Shown here piece by piece: positions 1 through 9,145 of a stretch of 64,000 bases of DNA. The notes under the pieces are model-generated. The model did not search any database and was not told the DNA's origin. It saw only the letters and a list, made by a program, of their open reading frames with translations. The first letter of the stretch is position 1. Each line of letters begins with the position of its first letter. The stretch covers positions 248,001 through 312,000 of the forward strand of contig NZ_BCST01000007.1 in assembly GCF_001571005.1 (NCBI RefSeq). Direction: 5' to 3'. The position numbers were made by a program, and so were the translations under genes. This DNA comes from Herbiconiux solani NBRC 106740. Its GTDB lineage: Bacteria; Actinomycetota; Actinomycetes; Actinomycetales; Microbacteriaceae.

Positions 1-693
1 CGGATACAGGTTCCGCGACAGGAAGCGGGTGAGCGTCGGCGCGACGTTCCAGGCGCCCGTCGAGAGGTAGATCACGGGCGTGCCCGGGTTGTCGGTGGTC
101 ATCCGCTCGAGGAAGACGGCCATCCCGGGTGTGGGCGTGCGGGCGTGCACGTCGAGCACGAAGGTGTTCCAGAACGCCAGGAAGGGGCGGGGGAGCGCGG
201 TGACCATGACGGTGTCGTCGATGTCGCAGACCACGCCGAACGTGGTGTCCGGGGCGACGATGAACACGGGCGCCTCGACCGGCTCGGAACCCTCGGCCGA
301 CATCGTGATCGTGTGCCAGCCCGGCTCGAGCTCGACGTCGACCGACGCGTCGACGACGCCGCCGCGGTCGGCGAGCACCGTGCGCACGCTGCCCTCGACC
401 TGGATCGTCACCTCGACGTCGCCCACCGGGACGCTCGTGAAGCTGCGCCAGCCGCGCACCCGCTCCTCGCGCCGGCGCTGCTGGCGGGCGGCGCGGGAAC
501 CGGGCTTGGGCTGCTTGGTCAGCAGCACCCGGCCGAGAACCCGGACGCGGGTGGTGGAGCCGTACCCGGTGTACGGGATGACCGTCGCCTGGTGTCCGCG
601 ACGCCGGGCCCACTTCTCCCGGAAGTCGTGGATCGCGTCGTCGATTCGAGCGGCACGGTGCAGGCGGAGTGCCGCGGCGGGTTCTGTTGGCAC
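1..693 (-). CDS. APP1-like phosphatase (DUF2183), partial at window edge
   Basis: The first 231 codons of a minus-strand gene that continues beyond position 1. Around residues 156-161 it has C-D-I-D-D-T, the DxDxT signature of haloacid-dehalogenase-type phosphatases, followed by a segment resembling the APP1 (phosphatidate phosphatase) catalytic domain: ALPRPFLAFWNTF near 166-178, then PVIYLSTGAWNVAPT near 206-220. The N-terminal 145 residues form a basic beta-rich region typical of bacterial DUF2183 proteins. The family hydrolyses phosphatidate or related phosphomonoesters; the bacterial substrate is not established. The GTG start at 693 is the first plausible one, and the gene is divergent from the TetR gene. 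Confidence 0.85.
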   Translation of the reverse strand, partial: MPTEPAAALRLHRAARIDDAIHDFREKWARRRGHQATVIPYTGYGSTTRVRVLGRVLLTKQPKPGSRAARQQRRREERVRGWRSFTSVPVGDVEVTIQVEGSVRTVLADRGGVVDASVDVELEPGWHTITMSAEGSEPVEAPVFIVAPDTTFGVVCDIDDTVMVTALPRPFLAFWNTFVLDVHARTPTPGMAVFLERMTTDNPGTPVIYLSTGAWNVAPTLTRFLSRNLYP

Positions 694-813
694 GCTGCCA
701 GTCTGTCACGGCCCGGCACGCACCGCAGAAGATGGTGCAGACCCGACGGGATCCGCACGCCGACGGGGCCGCCCGGACACGTCGACACGACGCAGACCCG
801 AGAAGTGCTCACG

Positions 814-839
814 CGACTGACAGACAGTCGATCTAGACT
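814..839 (+). promoter_or_regulatory. Palindromic operator and -10 box before the TetR gene
   Basis: The 17-bp sequence cgactgacagacagtcg (814-830) has perfect 6-bp arms around a 5-nt centre. A TAGACT -10-like box follows at 834-839. The palindrome lies where the -35/-10 spacer would be, the usual place for an autorepressing TetR operator. No good -35 is visible. The operator role is inferred. Confidence 0.5.
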
Positions 840-872
840 CGGGTGTCGGGATTCGGGAAAGGGACGGGCTCA

Positions 873-1502
873 GTGTCATTCAACGACCTCATCAGCGGTG
901 CGCTCACATCGACCGGGAAGGTGCGCAACGAGCCGGTCCAGGCTCGCAGCAGCGAACGGATCGGAGCCCTGCTCGACGCCGCCTCGGCGGTCGTCGCCGA
1001 GGTCGGCATCGAGCGCCTCACGACCGCCATGGTCGCCGAGCGCGCCGGCGCCTCGATCGGCACCGTCTACCGCTACTTCCCCGACCGCATCGCCGTGTTG
1101 GGGGCCATGAGCCTTCGCGGCTTCGAGCGCTTCCTCCGCGCCAGCGTCGACCTGCTCGAGAGCACGAAGCCCACGACGATGGATGCCGCGTTCGGCTGCC
1201 TGATCGACGCGGCCGTGCAGATGCACCGCACCGAGCCGGGCTTCACGTCCATCCGGCTCTCGGACCAGATCGCCCTCCCCGAGGTGGATGGCGGCACCGC
1301 CGCCTCGGCCCGCGTCGCCGGCCCCCTCGCCGAGATCTTCGCCGCCGAGTTCGACATCGCCGACGACGGAACCCTGGCCGACCGCCTCGACATCGCGCTC
1401 ACGATGGTCGACGCCCTGCTGGTGCGCGCGTTCATCATCGACCCGCAGGGCGACGAGGATGCGATCGCCGCCTGTCGCGCCGTCGTCACTGCGTATTTGT
1501 GA
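873..1502 (+). CDS. TetR/AcrR family transcriptional regulator
   Basis: A 209-residue protein with an N-terminal TetR helix-turn-helix at about residues 28-74 (ALLDAASAVVAEVG...VAERAGASIGTVYRYFPDR) and a divergent C-terminal ligand/dimer domain. The GTG at 873 is chosen because a purine-rich stretch, gggaaaggga, ends about 8 nt before it. A GTG at 843 lies only 3 nt after the likely -10 box and so would probably not be on the transcript. It stands between a divergent phosphatase gene and a co-directional osmoprotectant importer; either could be its target, but the palindrome upstream suggests at least autoregulation. The ligand cannot be predicted. Confidence 0.88.
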   Translation: MSFNDLISGALTSTGKVRNEPVQARSSERIGALLDAASAVVAEVGIERLTTAMVAERAGASIGTVYRYFPDRIAVLGAMSLRGFERFLRASVDLLESTKPTTMDAAFGCLIDAAVQMHRTEPGFTSIRLSDQIALPEVDGGTAASARVAGPLAEIFAAEFDIADDGTLADRLDIALTMVDALLVRAFIIDPQGDEDAIAACRAVVTAYL

Positions 1503-1597
1503 CGATGGTTGACCCTCGGGCTTTGCGTTTTCCCCCGATGATGTTTGGCTTGTCCGAAGGATCGTAGCCCGCGGTCCCACGACGATAGGGCCCCGCG

Positions 1598-2406
<809 letters not shown>

Positions 2407-2410
<4 letters not shown>

Positions 2411-3099
2411 AGTGGGTCGGATCGAACCTCGATCTGGTCTGGGAGCTGATCGTCGCCCACGTCGGCCTCAGCGTGCCCCCGATCATCATCGGCTTCCTGC
2501 TGTCCATCCCGCTGGGCTGGGTGGCCAACCGGTTCCGCATCTCCCGGGGCGTGATCCTGCTCGTGCTCGGGCTGCTCTACACGATCCCCTCGCTTCCGCT
2601 GTTCATCTTCATGCCGCTGATCCTCGGCACCAACCAGCTCTCGTCGGCCAACGTCGTGGTCGGGCTCACGATCTACGCGATCGCCCTGATGGTGCGGTCC
2701 TCGGCCGACGGCCTGGCCTCGGTCGACGACGACATCCTGCAGGCCGCCTCGGCCATGGGCTACTCGGCCTGGCAGCGGTTCTGGCGGGTCGAGCTGCCAC
2801 TGTCGGGCCCGGTCCTCCTCGCGGGCCTCCGGGTCGTCTCGGCGAGCACCGTGAGTCTCGCCACCATCGGCTCGGTGATCGGCGTGACCAGCCTCGGCTA
2901 CCTGTTCATCAACGGCTTCCAGCGCAACATCCCCGCCGAGGTCATCACCGGCATCGTGGCGACCCTGCTCGTCGCGGTGGTCTTCGACCTGCTGCTGGTG
3001 CTCCTCGGCCGGGTGCTGCTGCCCTGGAACGCCCGTGACCGGACGAGCTCGCGCCAGGCACGCCGGCAGGCCGTGCTGCTCGCGGAGGGTGTCTCGTGA
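2407..3099 (+). CDS. Osmoprotectant ABC importer, permease subunit 1
   Basis: A 230-residue inner-membrane permease of the OpuCB/OpuCD family with about five or six hydrophobic segments. The EAA-type cytoplasmic loop appears as ILQAASAMGYSAWQRFWRVE-LP near residues 112-132. Its ATG overlaps the ATPase stop codon (ATGA), so translation is probably coupled. With the next gene it would form the heterodimeric channel. The C-terminal 25 residues are basic and cytoplasmic. Confidence 0.88.
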
Positions 3100-3833
3100 A
3101 CTTCGTCGTGGAGGGCTTCGGCTGGATCTTCGACCCGGCCAACATCGGCGGGCCGCAGGGCTGGATCGCGCGGCTGCTCGAACAGCTCTCGTACACCTTC
3201 GGCGCGGTCGCGATCGGCGCCGTCATCGCCATCCCGCTCGGCTACCTGGTGGGCCACACCGGCCGTGGCCGGGACATCGCGGTCTCGCTCTCGGGCGGCC
3301 TCCGCGCTCTGCCGAGCCTCGGTGTGCTGATCCTAATCGGGCTCGGACTCGGGATCGGGTTCAAGGCGCCGCTGATCACCTTCGTCATCCTCGCCATCCC
3401 GCCCATCCTGGCCGGTGCCTACTCGGGCTTCGAGGCGGTCGACCGCAAGACCATCGACGCGGCGCGGGCGGTCGGGATGACCGAGTGGCAGGTCATCACG
3501 CAGGTCGAGGTGCCACTCGGGCTGCCCCTCCTGATCGGTGGGATCCGCTCCGGCGTGCTGCAGGTCGTCGCGACCGCGACACTCGCCGGGTACATCTCCG
3601 GAGGCGCCCTCGGCGTCTTCATCTTCGAGGGCACCAGCACCCGCAACTACGCCGAGACGCTCGGCGCCTCCATCCTGGTGACGGCCCTGGCGCTCGCACT
3701 CGAGGGAATCTTCGCCCTCGTGCAGCGGTTGGTCGTTCCACGCGGAGTCGTCGCGAAAGAAGCCACAGACCTCCGGCCGCGGTCATCCCGTCCGCAGCCG
3801 GTGATGGGAATCCCCATCCACGAAGGGAAATGA
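3096..3833 (+). CDS. Osmoprotectant ABC importer, permease subunit 2
   Basis: A 245-residue OpuCB/OpuCD-type permease, the partner of the preceding one. The EAA loop reads DAARAVGMTEWQVITQVEVP near residues 127-147. The GTG start overlaps the previous stop (GTGA). Its end lies 4 nt before the binding-protein start, and the intervening gaagggaa provides that gene's ribosome-binding site. About six membrane segments are expected. Confidence 0.88.
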   Translation: MNFVVEGFGWIFDPANIGGPQGWIARLLEQLSYTFGAVAIGAVIAIPLGYLVGHTGRGRDIAVSLSGGLRALPSLGVLILIGLGLGIGFKAPLITFVILAIPPILAGAYSGFEAVDRKTIDAARAVGMTEWQVITQVEVPLGLPLLIGGIRSGVLQVVATATLAGYISGGALGVFIFEGTSTRNYAETLGASILVTALALALEGIFALVQRLVVPRGVVAKEATDLRPRSSRPQPVMGIPIHEGK

Positions 3834-3837
3834 TCAC

Positions 3838-4767
3838 ATGTTCACAGCAATCAAGAAAGGCCGGCTCGTCGCAGGGCTAGTCGCGGTCAGTGCGACGGTG
3901 GCACTGGCAGGGTGCTCGTCAAGCAATCCGCTCGACACCTCGTCGTCATCCGCCGGCGGCGACGGATCGGCGATCGTCATCGGCTCGCAGGCGTACTACT
4001 CCAACGAGATCATCGCGGAGATCTACGCCCAGGCCCTCGAGGCGAACGGCGTGACCGTCACCCGCCAGTTCAACATCGGCCAGCGCGACGCCTACCTCCC
4101 CGCCCTCGAGAGCGGCGAGGTGCAGCTGTTCCCGGAGTACTCCGGCAACCTGCTCCAGTACTACGACCCCGAGACCACGGCCAAGACCAGCGACGACGTC
4201 TACGCGGCACTCAAGGGCGCACTGCCCGAGGGCCTCGAGGTGCTCGACCAGTCGCCGGCCACCGACCAGGACTCCTACAACGTCACCAAGGAGTTCTCTG
4301 ACGCGAACGGCGTCACGAGCCTCGAAGACCTCGCGAAGGTCACGACGCCGATCACCCTCGGCGGCAACTCCGAGCTCCAGACCCGTCCTTACGGACCTCA
4401 GGGTCTGCAGTCGACCTACGGCGTGACCGTGGGCTTCACCCCGATCGAGGATTCGGGCGGACCGCTGACCATCCAGGCGCTGAAGGACAACACCGTCCAG
4501 CTGGTCAACATCTACTCGGCAGACCCGAACATCAGCACGAACAACCTGGTGACGCTGGAAGACCCGAAGGGCCTCTTCCTCGCCTCCAACATCGTCCCGC
4601 TGATCAACTCGGACGCGGCGACCCCCGAGGTCTCCGACGTGATCAACAAGGTCAGTGCCGCGCTCACCGCCGCCGACCTCGTCGAGCTCAACTCGCAGAG
4701 CGTCAACGACCAGGAGTCGGCCGACAAGATCGCCTCCGACTGGCTCGCCAAGGTCAAGCTGTTCTGA
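3838..4767 (+). CDS. Osmoprotectant ABC importer, substrate-binding lipoprotein
   Basis: A 309-residue secreted lipoprotein. A basic start and hydrophobic stretch lead to the lipobox L-A-G-C with Cys26 as the predicted lipidated residue, then a Ser-rich linker. The mature part matches the OpuAC/OsmF-type glycine betaine-binding fold (SAIVIGSQAYYSNEIIAEIYAQAL and GEVQLFPEYSGNLLQYY). Aromatic residues of the quaternary-amine cage cannot be assigned without alignment. It closes the importer operon and is followed by a strong terminator. Confidence 0.9.
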   Translation: MFTAIKKGRLVAGLVAVSATVALAGCSSSNPLDTSSSSAGGDGSAIVIGSQAYYSNEIIAEIYAQALEANGVTVTRQFNIGQRDAYLPALESGEVQLFPEYSGNLLQYYDPETTAKTSDDVYAALKGALPEGLEVLDQSPATDQDSYNVTKEFSDANGVTSLEDLAKVTTPITLGGNSELQTRPYGPQGLQSTYGVTVGFTPIEDSGGPLTIQALKDNTVQLVNIYSADPNISTNNLVTLEDPKGLFLASNIVPLINSDAATPEVSDVINKVSAALTAADLVELNSQSVNDQESADKIASDWLAKVKLF

Positions 4768-4780
4768 CGACCCCCCACTG

Positions 4781-4819
4781 AGAGGCCCCGATCCGCGCGT
4801 CCTGCGGGTCGGGGCCTCT
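4781..4819 (+). terminator. Intrinsic-terminator-like hairpin after the importer operon
   Basis: An 11-bp perfect stem, agaggccccga (4781-4791) pairing with tcggggcctct (4809-4819), follows the binding-protein stop by 13 nt. The T-tract afterwards is poor, as is usual in high-GC actinobacteria. Confidence 0.75.
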
Positions 4820-4831
4820 TCGTGTATCGAC

Positions 4832-4932
4832 TTGTATACAGGTCAATGTTTACGCGTGCGTGCTGCACATCCGTGCAATGACGCGGGATAAAGGGACTAA
4901 GGGCCCGACCTGTATACAGCCGTTCGTAGACT
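4832..4932 (+). promoter_or_regulatory. cyd promoter with two TGTATACA boxes
   Basis: ttgtatacag (4832-4841) and ctgtatacag (4910-4919) lie 78 bp apart and belong to a 12-bp inverted repeat, tgtatacaggtc / gacctgtataca. The second copy is a perfect 10-bp palindrome just before a TAGACT -10 (4927-4932), which is 9 nt from the cydA ATG. The GTATAC core resembles GntR/FadR-type operators. The cognate regulator is not in the window. Looping between the two boxes is possible but inferred. Confidence 0.55.
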
Positions 4933-4941
4933 GTAGGTGTC

Positions 4942-6354
4942 ATGAACGATCTCCTCGATCCACTCTTGCTGTCGCGGTGGCAGTTCGGTCTCACGACCAT
5001 CTACCACTTCCTGTTCGTGCCCCTGACGATCGGCCTGGCGACCACGGTCGCCATCTTCCAGACCGCCTGGGTGCGCACGGACAAGACCAAGTACCTCCAG
5101 CTCACGCGGTTCTTCGGCAAGATCTTCCTGATCAACTTCGCCATGGGCGTCGTGACCGGGATCGTGCAGGAGTTCCAGTTCGGGATGAACTGGTCCGACT
5201 ACTCCCGCTTCGTCGGCGACGTCTTCGGGGCGCCGCTCGCGCTCGAGGGACTGCTCGCGTTCTTCCTCGAGGCGACCTTCATCGGGTTGTGGATCTTCGG
5301 CTGGGACAGGCTGCCGAAGAAGATCCACCTGCTCACGATCTGGGCGACCGCGATCGGCAGCACCCTCTCGGCGTACTTCATCATCGCCGCCAACTCCTTC
5401 ATGCAGAACCCGGTCGGCTACCAGATCAACGAGGTCAAGGGCCGGGCCGAGCTCACCGACATCTGGGCCCTCCTGACCAACAAGGTCGCGCTCGCGGCCT
5501 TCCCGCACACCGTCTTCGCCTGCTTCATGGTGACGGCGGGCCTGATCATCGCCGCAGCGGCCTGGCATCTGTACCGCAACCAGCACCTCGAGACCATGCG
5601 CCCGGCCCTCAAGTTCGGCCTGTGGATGATGGTGATCGCCGGGGCGCTCACCGTGCTGAGCGGTGACCAGCTCGGCCTCGCGATGGTCGAGACGCAGCCG
5701 ATGAAGATGGCCGCGGCGGAGGCGATGTACACGACCTCGACCGGCGCCGACGCCTCCTTCTCGATCTTCACCCTCGGCACGCCCGACGGCGTGCACGAAC
5801 TGTTCTCGATCCGCATCCCGTACCTGCTCTCCTTCCTGTCGACGCACACCTTCGACGGCACCGTCGAGGGCATCAACGACCTGCAGGCGCAGTACACGCA
5901 GCTCTACGGCCCCGGCGACTACACACCCACCATCTGGGTCACCTACTGGGCCTTCCGCTGGATGATCGGCCTCGGCATGGTGCACGTGATGATCGCGGCC
6001 GTCGGCCTCTGGATCACCCGCCGCGGCCGTCAGCCCCGCTGGCAGTGGCTCTGGCGGGTCGCGATCTGGGCCTTCCCGCTCTCGCTCGGAGCCATGATCG
6101 TGGGCTGGATCTTCACCGAGATGGGCCGGCAGCCGTGGATCGTGTTCAGCCTGCTGAAGACCTCCGACGCCGTCTCGCCCGGCATCACGGGTCTGGACGT
6201 TCTGATCTCGCTGGTCGCCTTCACCGTGATCTACGGATCGCTCGCCGTGGTCGAGTTCAAGCTCATCAAGAAGGCCATCCAGAAGGGGCCGGACGACGCC
6301 CCCGAACCGGATCCCGAGTCGGGCGAGGTCCGGCACGCGGCGACGGTCTACTAG
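4942..6354 (+). CDS. cydA: Cytochrome bd quinol oxidase subunit I
   Basis: A 470-residue membrane protein carrying the haems and quinol site of the bd-type terminal oxidase, which reduces oxygen to water at low oxygen tension. Seen: the N-terminal haem-ligand His22 in TTIYHFLFVPLTIG, a PHTVFACFMVTAG helix with the second haem His, ETQPMKMAAAEAMY at the start of the Q-loop, and the family hallmark GRQPW. The length fits the short-Q-loop form. The start has no good ribosome-binding site and is 9 nt from a TAGACT box, so it may be leaderless. It heads cydABDC. Confidence 0.96.
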   Translation: MNDLLDPLLLSRWQFGLTTIYHFLFVPLTIGLATTVAIFQTAWVRTDKTKYLQLTRFFGKIFLINFAMGVVTGIVQEFQFGMNWSDYSRFVGDVFGAPLALEGLLAFFLEATFIGLWIFGWDRLPKKIHLLTIWATAIGSTLSAYFIIAANSFMQNPVGYQINEVKGRAELTDIWALLTNKVALAAFPHTVFACFMVTAGLIIAAAAWHLYRNQHLETMRPALKFGLWMMVIAGALTVLSGDQLGLAMVETQPMKMAAAEAMYTTSTGADASFSIFTLGTPDGVHELFSIRIPYLLSFLSTHTFDGTVEGINDLQAQYTQLYGPGDYTPTIWVTYWAFRWMIGLGMVHVMIAAVGLWITRRGRQPRWQWLWRVAIWAFPLSLGAMIVGWIFTEMGRQPWIVFSLLKTSDAVSPGITGLDVLISLVAFTVIYGSLAVVEFKLIKKAIQKGPDDAPEPDPESGEVRHAATVY

Positions 6355-6360
6355 GAGGAC

Positions 6361-7371
6361 ATGATGGATCTCACAGTCCTGTGGTTCGGCATCGTCGGCT
6401 TCTTCTTCATCGGCTACTTCGTGCTCGACGGCTTCGACTTCGGCGTCGGGATGTCGCTGCCCTTCCTCGGCCGCGACGACACCGATCGGCGCGTGCTGAT
6501 CAACACGATCGGTCCGGTCTGGGATCTTAACGAGACCTGGGTGATCGTGGCCGGAGCTTCGCTGTTCGCCGCCTTCCCGGAGTGGTACGCGACCCTGTTC
6601 AGCGGGTTCTACCTGCCGCTGCTGTTCATCCTGCTCGCGCTCATCCTCCGCGGCGTCTCGTTCGAGTACCGCCACCAGCGGCCCGAGGCAGTCTGGAAGA
6701 AGCGTTTCGACCGGATGATCGTGATCGGGTCGGCCGTTCCCGCCTTCCTCTGGGGTGTGGCCTTCGCCAACATCGTGCGCGGGGTGCCGCTGGATGCGAA
6801 CCACGACTACATCGGCGGGTTCTTCGCCCTGCTCAATCCGTACGCGCTGCTCGGCGGTCTGACCACCCTGCTGCTGTTCTTCACGCACGGGGTGGTGTTC
6901 GTCTCGCTGAAGACCGACGGCGAGATCCGGGAGCGCGCCCGGCGGCTCGCCATCCGCTCCGGTGCGGTGACCATCGCCGTTGCGGCCGTGTTCCTGGCCT
7001 GGACGACGCTCTCGTACGGCTCGCCGATCTCGGGCCTTCTGTCGGGAGTCGCCGCCGTGACCCTGATCCTGTCCTTCGCCGCGAACCTGCGCGGGCGGGA
7101 GGGGCGGGCCTTCGCGCTGATGGCCGTGACCATCGCGGTCGCGGTGCTGAGCCTGTTCGCGGCGCTCTTCCCCGACGTGATGCCGGCCTCGAACGACCCG
7201 GCGAACAGCCTGACGATCGAGAACGCCTCCTCGTCGGCGTACACGCTGCAGATCATGAGCTGGGTGGCGCTGGCCTTCGTGCCGTTGATCGTGGCCTACC
7301 AGGCGTGGACCTACTGGGTGTTCCGCAAGCGGGTCAGTCGCGCTCAGATCCCGGTCGAGAGCGCACACTAG
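6361..7371 (+). CDS. cydB: Cytochrome bd quinol oxidase subunit II
   Basis: A 336-residue partner of CydA with about eight or nine membrane helices. It has the family N-terminus (WFGIVGFFFIGYFVLDGFDFGVG) and GPVWDLNETWVI. A strong site, taggagga, precedes two adjacent ATGs (6361, 6364); the second has the more usual spacing. It starts 6 nt after cydA. Confidence 0.95.
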   Translation: MMDLTVLWFGIVGFFFIGYFVLDGFDFGVGMSLPFLGRDDTDRRVLINTIGPVWDLNETWVIVAGASLFAAFPEWYATLFSGFYLPLLFILLALILRGVSFEYRHQRPEAVWKKRFDRMIVIGSAVPAFLWGVAFANIVRGVPLDANHDYIGGFFALLNPYALLGGLTTLLLFFTHGVVFVSLKTDGEIRERARRLAIRSGAVTIAVAAVFLAWTTLSYGSPISGLLSGVAAVTLILSFAANLRGREGRAFALMAVTIAVAVLSLFAALFPDVMPASNDPANSLTIENASSSAYTLQIMSWVALAFVPLIVAYQAWTYWVFRKRVSRAQIPVESAH

Positions 7372-7375
7372 AACC

Positions 7376-9145
7376 GTGCGACCTGTCGACCCGAGGCTCC
7401 TGCGGTACGCCGCGGCGGCGCGGTCGTTCTTCCTGATCGGCGGGGGCGTCGCCCTGCTGCAGACGGCGGCGACCGTGGCGTTCGCGTACCTCGTGACCCA
7501 GCTGATCGTGCGGGCGATCGCAGGGGAGCAGCTGCCGGCGCTCGCCGGGCCGCTCGCCGCCCTCGGTGGCGTGGTCGTGCTGCGGTTCGTGCTCGCCTGG
7601 GCGTCGGAGGCGAGCGCCCTCCGCGGTGCCGCGGTGGTCAAGAGCCAGTTGCGCACGCGGGTGCTCGACGCGATCACCCGACTCGGGCCGGGCTGGCTCG
7701 CCGCGCGCAACTCGACGGCGGTGGGCGTGACCACCGGGCCGGGCCTGGATGCGCTCGACACCTACTTCGCCCGCTACCTCCCGCAGCTCGTGCTCACCGC
7801 GGTGGCGATGCCGATCGTGGTGGTCGTGATCTGGTGGCAGGACTGGATCTCGGGGCTGACCGTGGCCCTCACGCTCCCGCTCATCCCGGTCTTCATGATC
7901 CTGATCGGCTGGGCGACCCAGAGCGTGCAGCAGAAGCAGTGGGAGAAGCTCACGCGCCTCTCCACGGCCTTCCTCGACGTGGTCGGCGGGCTGTCGACGC
8001 TGACGGTCTACGGGCGTCAGCACCGCCAGGCCGGCCGCATCCGCCAGGTGACCGAGGAGTACCGGGGCGAGACGATGCGGGTGCTGCGGATCTCGTTCCT
8101 CAGCGGTTTCGCTCTCGAGCTGGCCGCGAGCCTGTCGGTGGCGCTGGTCGCGGTGTCGATCGGGGTGCGGCTGATCGACGGGAGCCTCGGGCTCGGGGTC
8201 GGGCTGTTCGTGCTGCTGCTGGCGCCGGAGGCCTTCCTGCCGATCCGGAACGTGGGGGCGCAGTTCCACGCGGCGGCCGACGGGATCGCGGCGGCCGAGG
8301 AGGTGTTCGCGATCATCGGTGCGGGTGCGGGTGCGGGTGCGGGTGCTTCGGCTGGTGCGGACGTTGGGCTCGGTGGGGGTGTGGCTTCGGCGGGGGTGTC
8401 GGATGCGCAGGGCGCCCGAGGTGGTCGGTCCGGTCGTGGCGGACTGCGGATCGCGGATCTCACCGTTCGGTACGGCGACACCGTCGCGCTCGACGGCTTC
8501 TCGGCCGAGGTGCCTGCCGGTGCGGTCACGGCGCTGAGCGGGCCGAGCGGCAGCGGCAAGACGTCGCTCGTCAACGCGCTGCTCGGCTTCGTGCCGCACG
8601 ACGGCCGCATCCTCCTCGGCGACGGCGACGGCGACGGCGACGGTGGCGGGCGGGCGGTCACGGATGGCGCAGGGCGCGCGTGGTTGGCCTGGGCAGGGCA
8701 GCAGCCCAAGCTGATCTCCGGGCCGGTGGCCGGCAACGTCACCCTGGGGGACACCGCGCCGGACGCCGTACTCGCTCGTGCCGCGCTCGACTTGGTCGGC
8801 GGCTCGGACATCTCCCTCGAGACCGTCGTCGACCCGAGCGGCGGAGGACTCTCCGGCGGACAGGCGCAGCGCGTCTCGAACGCCCGCGCGGTCTACCGCG
8901 CCCGCCGGCTCGACTGCCCGGTGATCGTCTTCGACGAGCCGACCTCGGCCCTCGACGCGGTCGCCGAGGAGCGCTTCACGGCCGGGCTCCACGAACTCGC
9001 GGACGAGGGCCGGGCCGTGCTCGTCGTGAGCCACCGGCGCGCGGTGATCGACGCCGCCGATCGGGAGATCACACTCGAACCCGCTCACTCCGGCTTGCAC
9101 GTGGACGTGGACGTGGACGTGGTCGTCGACGGAGCAGTGACGTGA
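7376..9145 (+). CDS. cydD: Thiol reductant ABC exporter subunit CydD
   Basis: A 589-residue half-transporter: six membrane helices (about 1-310) and an ATPase with Walker A GPSGSGKTS and signature LSGGQAQR. With CydC it exports glutathione/cysteine-type reductants needed for bd oxidase assembly, which suits its place after cydAB. Three low-complexity insertions are odd: an AG repeat (ggtgcg units, about 8318-8346) in the linker between membrane domain and ATPase, a DGDGDGDG stretch (gacggc units, about 8621-8644), and a VDVDVDV tail (gtggac units, about 9101-9122). They look like recent repeat expansions in tolerant loops. GTG start, 4 nt after cydB. Confidence 0.92.
   Translation: MRPVDPRLLRYAAAARSFFLIGGGVALLQTAATVAFAYLVTQLIVRAIAGEQLPALAGPLAALGGVVVLRFVLAWASEASALRGAAVVKSQLRTRVLDAITRLGPGWLAARNSTAVGVTTGPGLDALDTYFARYLPQLVLTAVAMPIVVVVIWWQDWISGLTVALTLPLIPVFMILIGWATQSVQQKQWEKLTRLSTAFLDVVGGLSTLTVYGRQHRQAGRIRQVTEEYRGETMRVLRISFLSGFALELAASLSVALVAVSIGVRLIDGSLGLGVGLFVLLLAPEAFLPIRNVGAQFHAAADGIAAAEEVFAIIGAGAGAGAGASAGADVGLGGGVASAGVSDAQGARGGRSGRGGLRIADLTVRYGDTVALDGFSAEVPAGAVTALSGPSGSGKTSLVNALLGFVPHDGRILLGDGDGDGDGGGRAVTDGAGRAWLAWAGQQPKLISGPVAGNVTLGDTAPDAVLARAALDLVGGSDISLETVVDPSGGGLSGGQAQRVSNARAVYRARRLDCPVIVFDEPTSALDAVAEERFTAGLHELADEGRAVLVVSHRRAVIDAADREITLEPAHSGLHVDVDVDVVVDGAVT

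Noticed and set aside
80-1110. Plus-strand open frames at the window start
   Set aside because: The minus strand encodes a convincing APP1 phosphatase through 1-693; the plus frames have no recognisable content.
4897-7761. A 954-codon open frame on the minus strand across cydAB
   Set aside because: It mirrors the codon bias of cydA/cydB, is rich in Arg/Asp/His/Gly, and lacks any family motif. The plus-strand genes are unmistakable.
7834-9141. Upstream part of the frame that ends as CydC
   Set aside because: It overlaps cydD out of frame with Arg-rich nonsense; CydC starts at the GTG at 9142.
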